Shown piece after piece: positions 62,735 to 64,000 of a stretch of 64,000 bases of DNA. Origin of the DNA: Bacillus sp. EB600. GTDB lineage: Bacteria; Bacillota; Bacilli; Bacillales; Cytobacillaceae. A program made the position numbers and the translations under genes. Location: positions 124,001-188,000 of the forward strand of contig NZ_JAEVLT010000005.1 of NCBI RefSeq assembly GCF_024494385.1, written 5' to 3'. Numbering within the stretch: position 1 is the first letter of the stretch; each line of letters starts with the position of its first letter. Below the pieces are notes generated by a model that was given only the letters and a program-made list of their open reading frames with translations, did no database searches and was not told the origin of the DNA.

Positions 62735-63714
62735 TGATCCACCATTTACTTTCCTTAACCATTGCCTATTTTCTTGATCTCCTGATTGGAGACCCCTCCA
62801 ATTGGCCACATCCGGTAAAATGGATCGGCAGGTTGATTTCTTTTTTTGAAATCCGCTGGAATAAGGGGAAATCAAAAAAGCAGAAGGGGGTAGTCATGCT
62901 TTTGCTTGTATTATTTACATGCTTTTCGATTGTTTGGATTTTGGTATTAATAGGTTATAAGATTTCACCAGTTGTTGGAGTGTTGCTCGAAAGCATCATT
63001 ATTGCTTCAACCATAGCTCAAAAAAGCTTAAAGGAAGCCTCTGTTGAGGTTTATCAACCATTAAAAAGAGGGGACCTTGTTGATGCCCGTAAAAAGGTAT
63101 CCTATATTGTCGGCCGAGATACTCAAGCATTGGATGAAGCGGAAATTTCCCGGGCTGCGGTTGAAACAGTTGCGGAAAATACAAGTGACGGTGTGACTGC
63201 CCCGTTGTTTTGGGCTTTTGTAGGCGGTGCTCCGCTTGCGATGATGTACCGGGCAACAAATACTTGTGATTCGATGGTTGGATACATAAATGATCGGTAT
63301 AAACAGTTTGGCTGGGCCTCAGCAAAATGGGATGATGTAATGAATTGGATCCCAAGCCGCCTAACTGGAGTGATTATGCTTTTAGGTAAAAAACCCGAAA
63401 AAACAAGCTATCGCAAGGCGTGGAAAATTCTGTTCCGCGATGCCAAAAAGCATCCAAGTCCAAACAGCGGTTGGGGGGAAGCGGCTGTTTCCGCTATTTT
63501 AGGAATTCAACTTGGAGGTATAAACTATTATAAAGGGCTGGTATCAAACCGGGCAAAAATGGGTGAACCGCTTCAGACAATTAATAAGGAACATATTCTT
63601 AAGTCAAATTTAATTTTAGGTAGAACAGCCTTTTTATTTTTACTTTTTTTATGGATCGGAGGGACGGTATTTGATTTGGCCTTCACATGGTTCCAATCCG
63701 CAATATCTTTATGA
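62731..63714 (+). CDS. cbiB: Adenosylcobinamide-phosphate synthase CbiB
   Basis: Membrane enzyme of 327 residues that attaches aminopropanol phosphate to adenosylcobyric acid. The text DLLIGDPSNWPHPVKWIGRLISFFE at the start, VGRDTQALDEAEISRAAVETVAENTSDGVTAPLFWA and HPSPNSGWGEAAVSAILGIQLGG are diagnostic. ATG 62731 overlaps the previous stop (ATGA); a frame from 62686 would extend into the fusion gene. The end overlaps cobD by 44 bases. It rebuilds what CbiZ removes. Confidence 0.96.
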   Translation: MMIHHLLSLTIAYFLDLLIGDPSNWPHPVKWIGRLISFFEIRWNKGKSKKQKGVVMLLLVLFTCFSIVWILVLIGYKISPVVGVLLESIIIASTIAQKSLKEASVEVYQPLKRGDLVDARKKVSYIVGRDTQALDEAEISRAAVETVAENTSDGVTAPLFWAFVGGAPLAMMYRATNTCDSMVGYINDRYKQFGWASAKWDDVMNWIPSRLTGVIMLLGKKPEKTSYRKAWKILFRDAKKHPSPNSGWGEAAVSAILGIQLGGINYYKGLVSNRAKMGEPLQTINKEHILKSNLILGRTAFLFLLFLWIGGTVFDLAFTWFQSAISL

Positions 63715-64000
63715 AGCAGTGGGACTCTCATTACCGCAGAAGTATCTTGATTTTAGTGCAAATATTAATCCGCTTGGCCCGCCCAATGCAATAAAAGATA
63801 ACTGGGCCGACTTTTATAATGATATAACGGTATACCCGGATCCTTATGCCAAACGTCTAAAGAAACTTATCGGTAAAAAAGAACATGTCTCAGCTGATTC
63901 TCTTTTAATTGGAAATGGCGGGGCCGAGCTTATCACTCTTGTAGCCAGGATGCTTACTGACAAAAATGTTTTATTGGTGCAGCCAACCTTCTCAGAATAC
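63671..64000 (+). CDS. cobD: L-threonine-O-3-phosphate decarboxylase, cut by the right edge
   Basis: Partial gene, 110 codons visible. It is a PLP enzyme of the histidinol-phosphate aminotransferase fold that makes aminopropanol phosphate for CbiB. The start MIWPSHGSNPQYLYEAVG and DFSANINPLGPPNAIKDNW with YPDPYAKRLKKLI and LIGNGGAELI are typical. TTG 63671 is set by GGAGGG seven bases upstream, and lies inside cbiB. The PLP Lys lies beyond the window. Confidence 0.92.
   Translation, partial: MIWPSHGSNPQYLYEAVGLSLPQKYLDFSANINPLGPPNAIKDNWADFYNDITVYPDPYAKRLKKLIGKKEHVSADSLLIGNGGAELITLVARMLTDKNVLLVQPTFSEY

Noticed and set aside
1..64000. CRISPR arrays, prophage genes, restriction or other classical defence genes
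   Set aside because: No regularly spaced repeats, phage structural genes, integrases or methylase/nuclease pairs were seen. The only mobile element is the group II intron.

Overview
The window is low-GC DNA from a Bacillaceae bacterium, most like Bacillus or Neobacillus. The evidence is the codon use, strong AAGGAGG-type ribosome sites with many TTG/GTG starts, Rho-independent terminators after most units, a dltXABCD operon, the aa3 quinol oxidase qoxABCD, a four-enzyme-type rib operon behind an FMN riboswitch, and B. subtilis-like neighbours (YknXYZ, YpmR, YkwD, YvrABC types). No rRNA, tRNA, CRISPR array or prophage was seen. The assignment to a genus is inference.

Layout. 1-745: TerD-family gene running off the left edge. 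1057-4405: a decayed MMPL/RND-type transporter gene split by a complete group II intron (1785-3657) that encodes its own reverse transcriptase. 4722-9701: MacAB/YknXYZ-like export system followed by an OmpR-type two-component pair. 9867-12318: membrane-anchored cupredoxin gene divergent from flavohaemoglobin hmp, which has a well-placed Fnr/Crp-like site. 12671-17523: SGNH lipase-like protein, a two-gene ABC exporter, a CAP-domain lipoprotein and small secreted or membrane proteins. 17581-22284 (minus): tatA and dltXABCD for D-alanylation of teichoic acids. 22675-24587: ECF sigma factor, zinc anti-sigma factor and a bactofilin-like membrane protein.

24645-36335: M42 peptidase, CorA, a radical SAM/SPASM enzyme, a double-frameshifted LysM-NlpC/P60 hydrolase preceded by WalR-like boxes, a LysR/MFS divergent pair, a second MFS exporter, and an XdhC-type factor that opens a molybdenum hydroxylase operon (35325-40078). 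40132-46280 (minus): a class B penicillin-binding protein and the qox operon. 46577-55279: HesB-like protein lacking the usual cysteines, NCS2 permease with an M20 amidohydrolase, cspD, a UbiB kinase-like protein, EamA transporter, GyrI-like protein and a stand-alone hemY.

55356-58129: FMN riboswitch, then a short ribD remnant, ribE, ribBA and ribH; the body of ribD is gone from its normal place. 58172-64000: HAD nucleotidase, a cobalamin riboswitch and a corrinoid uptake and remodelling operon (btuF, btuC, a BtuD-CbiZ fusion, cbiB, cobD), cut by the right edge. A dispersed hairpin-forming repeat occurs four times in intergenic gaps (about 4513, 15366, 42367 and 49648). The strongest points for a second look are the intron with an exact EBS1/IBS1 match inside a dying gene, the ribD remnant, the ECF-bactofilin operon, and the repeat family. 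I did not find a clear candidate for an entirely undescribed system.
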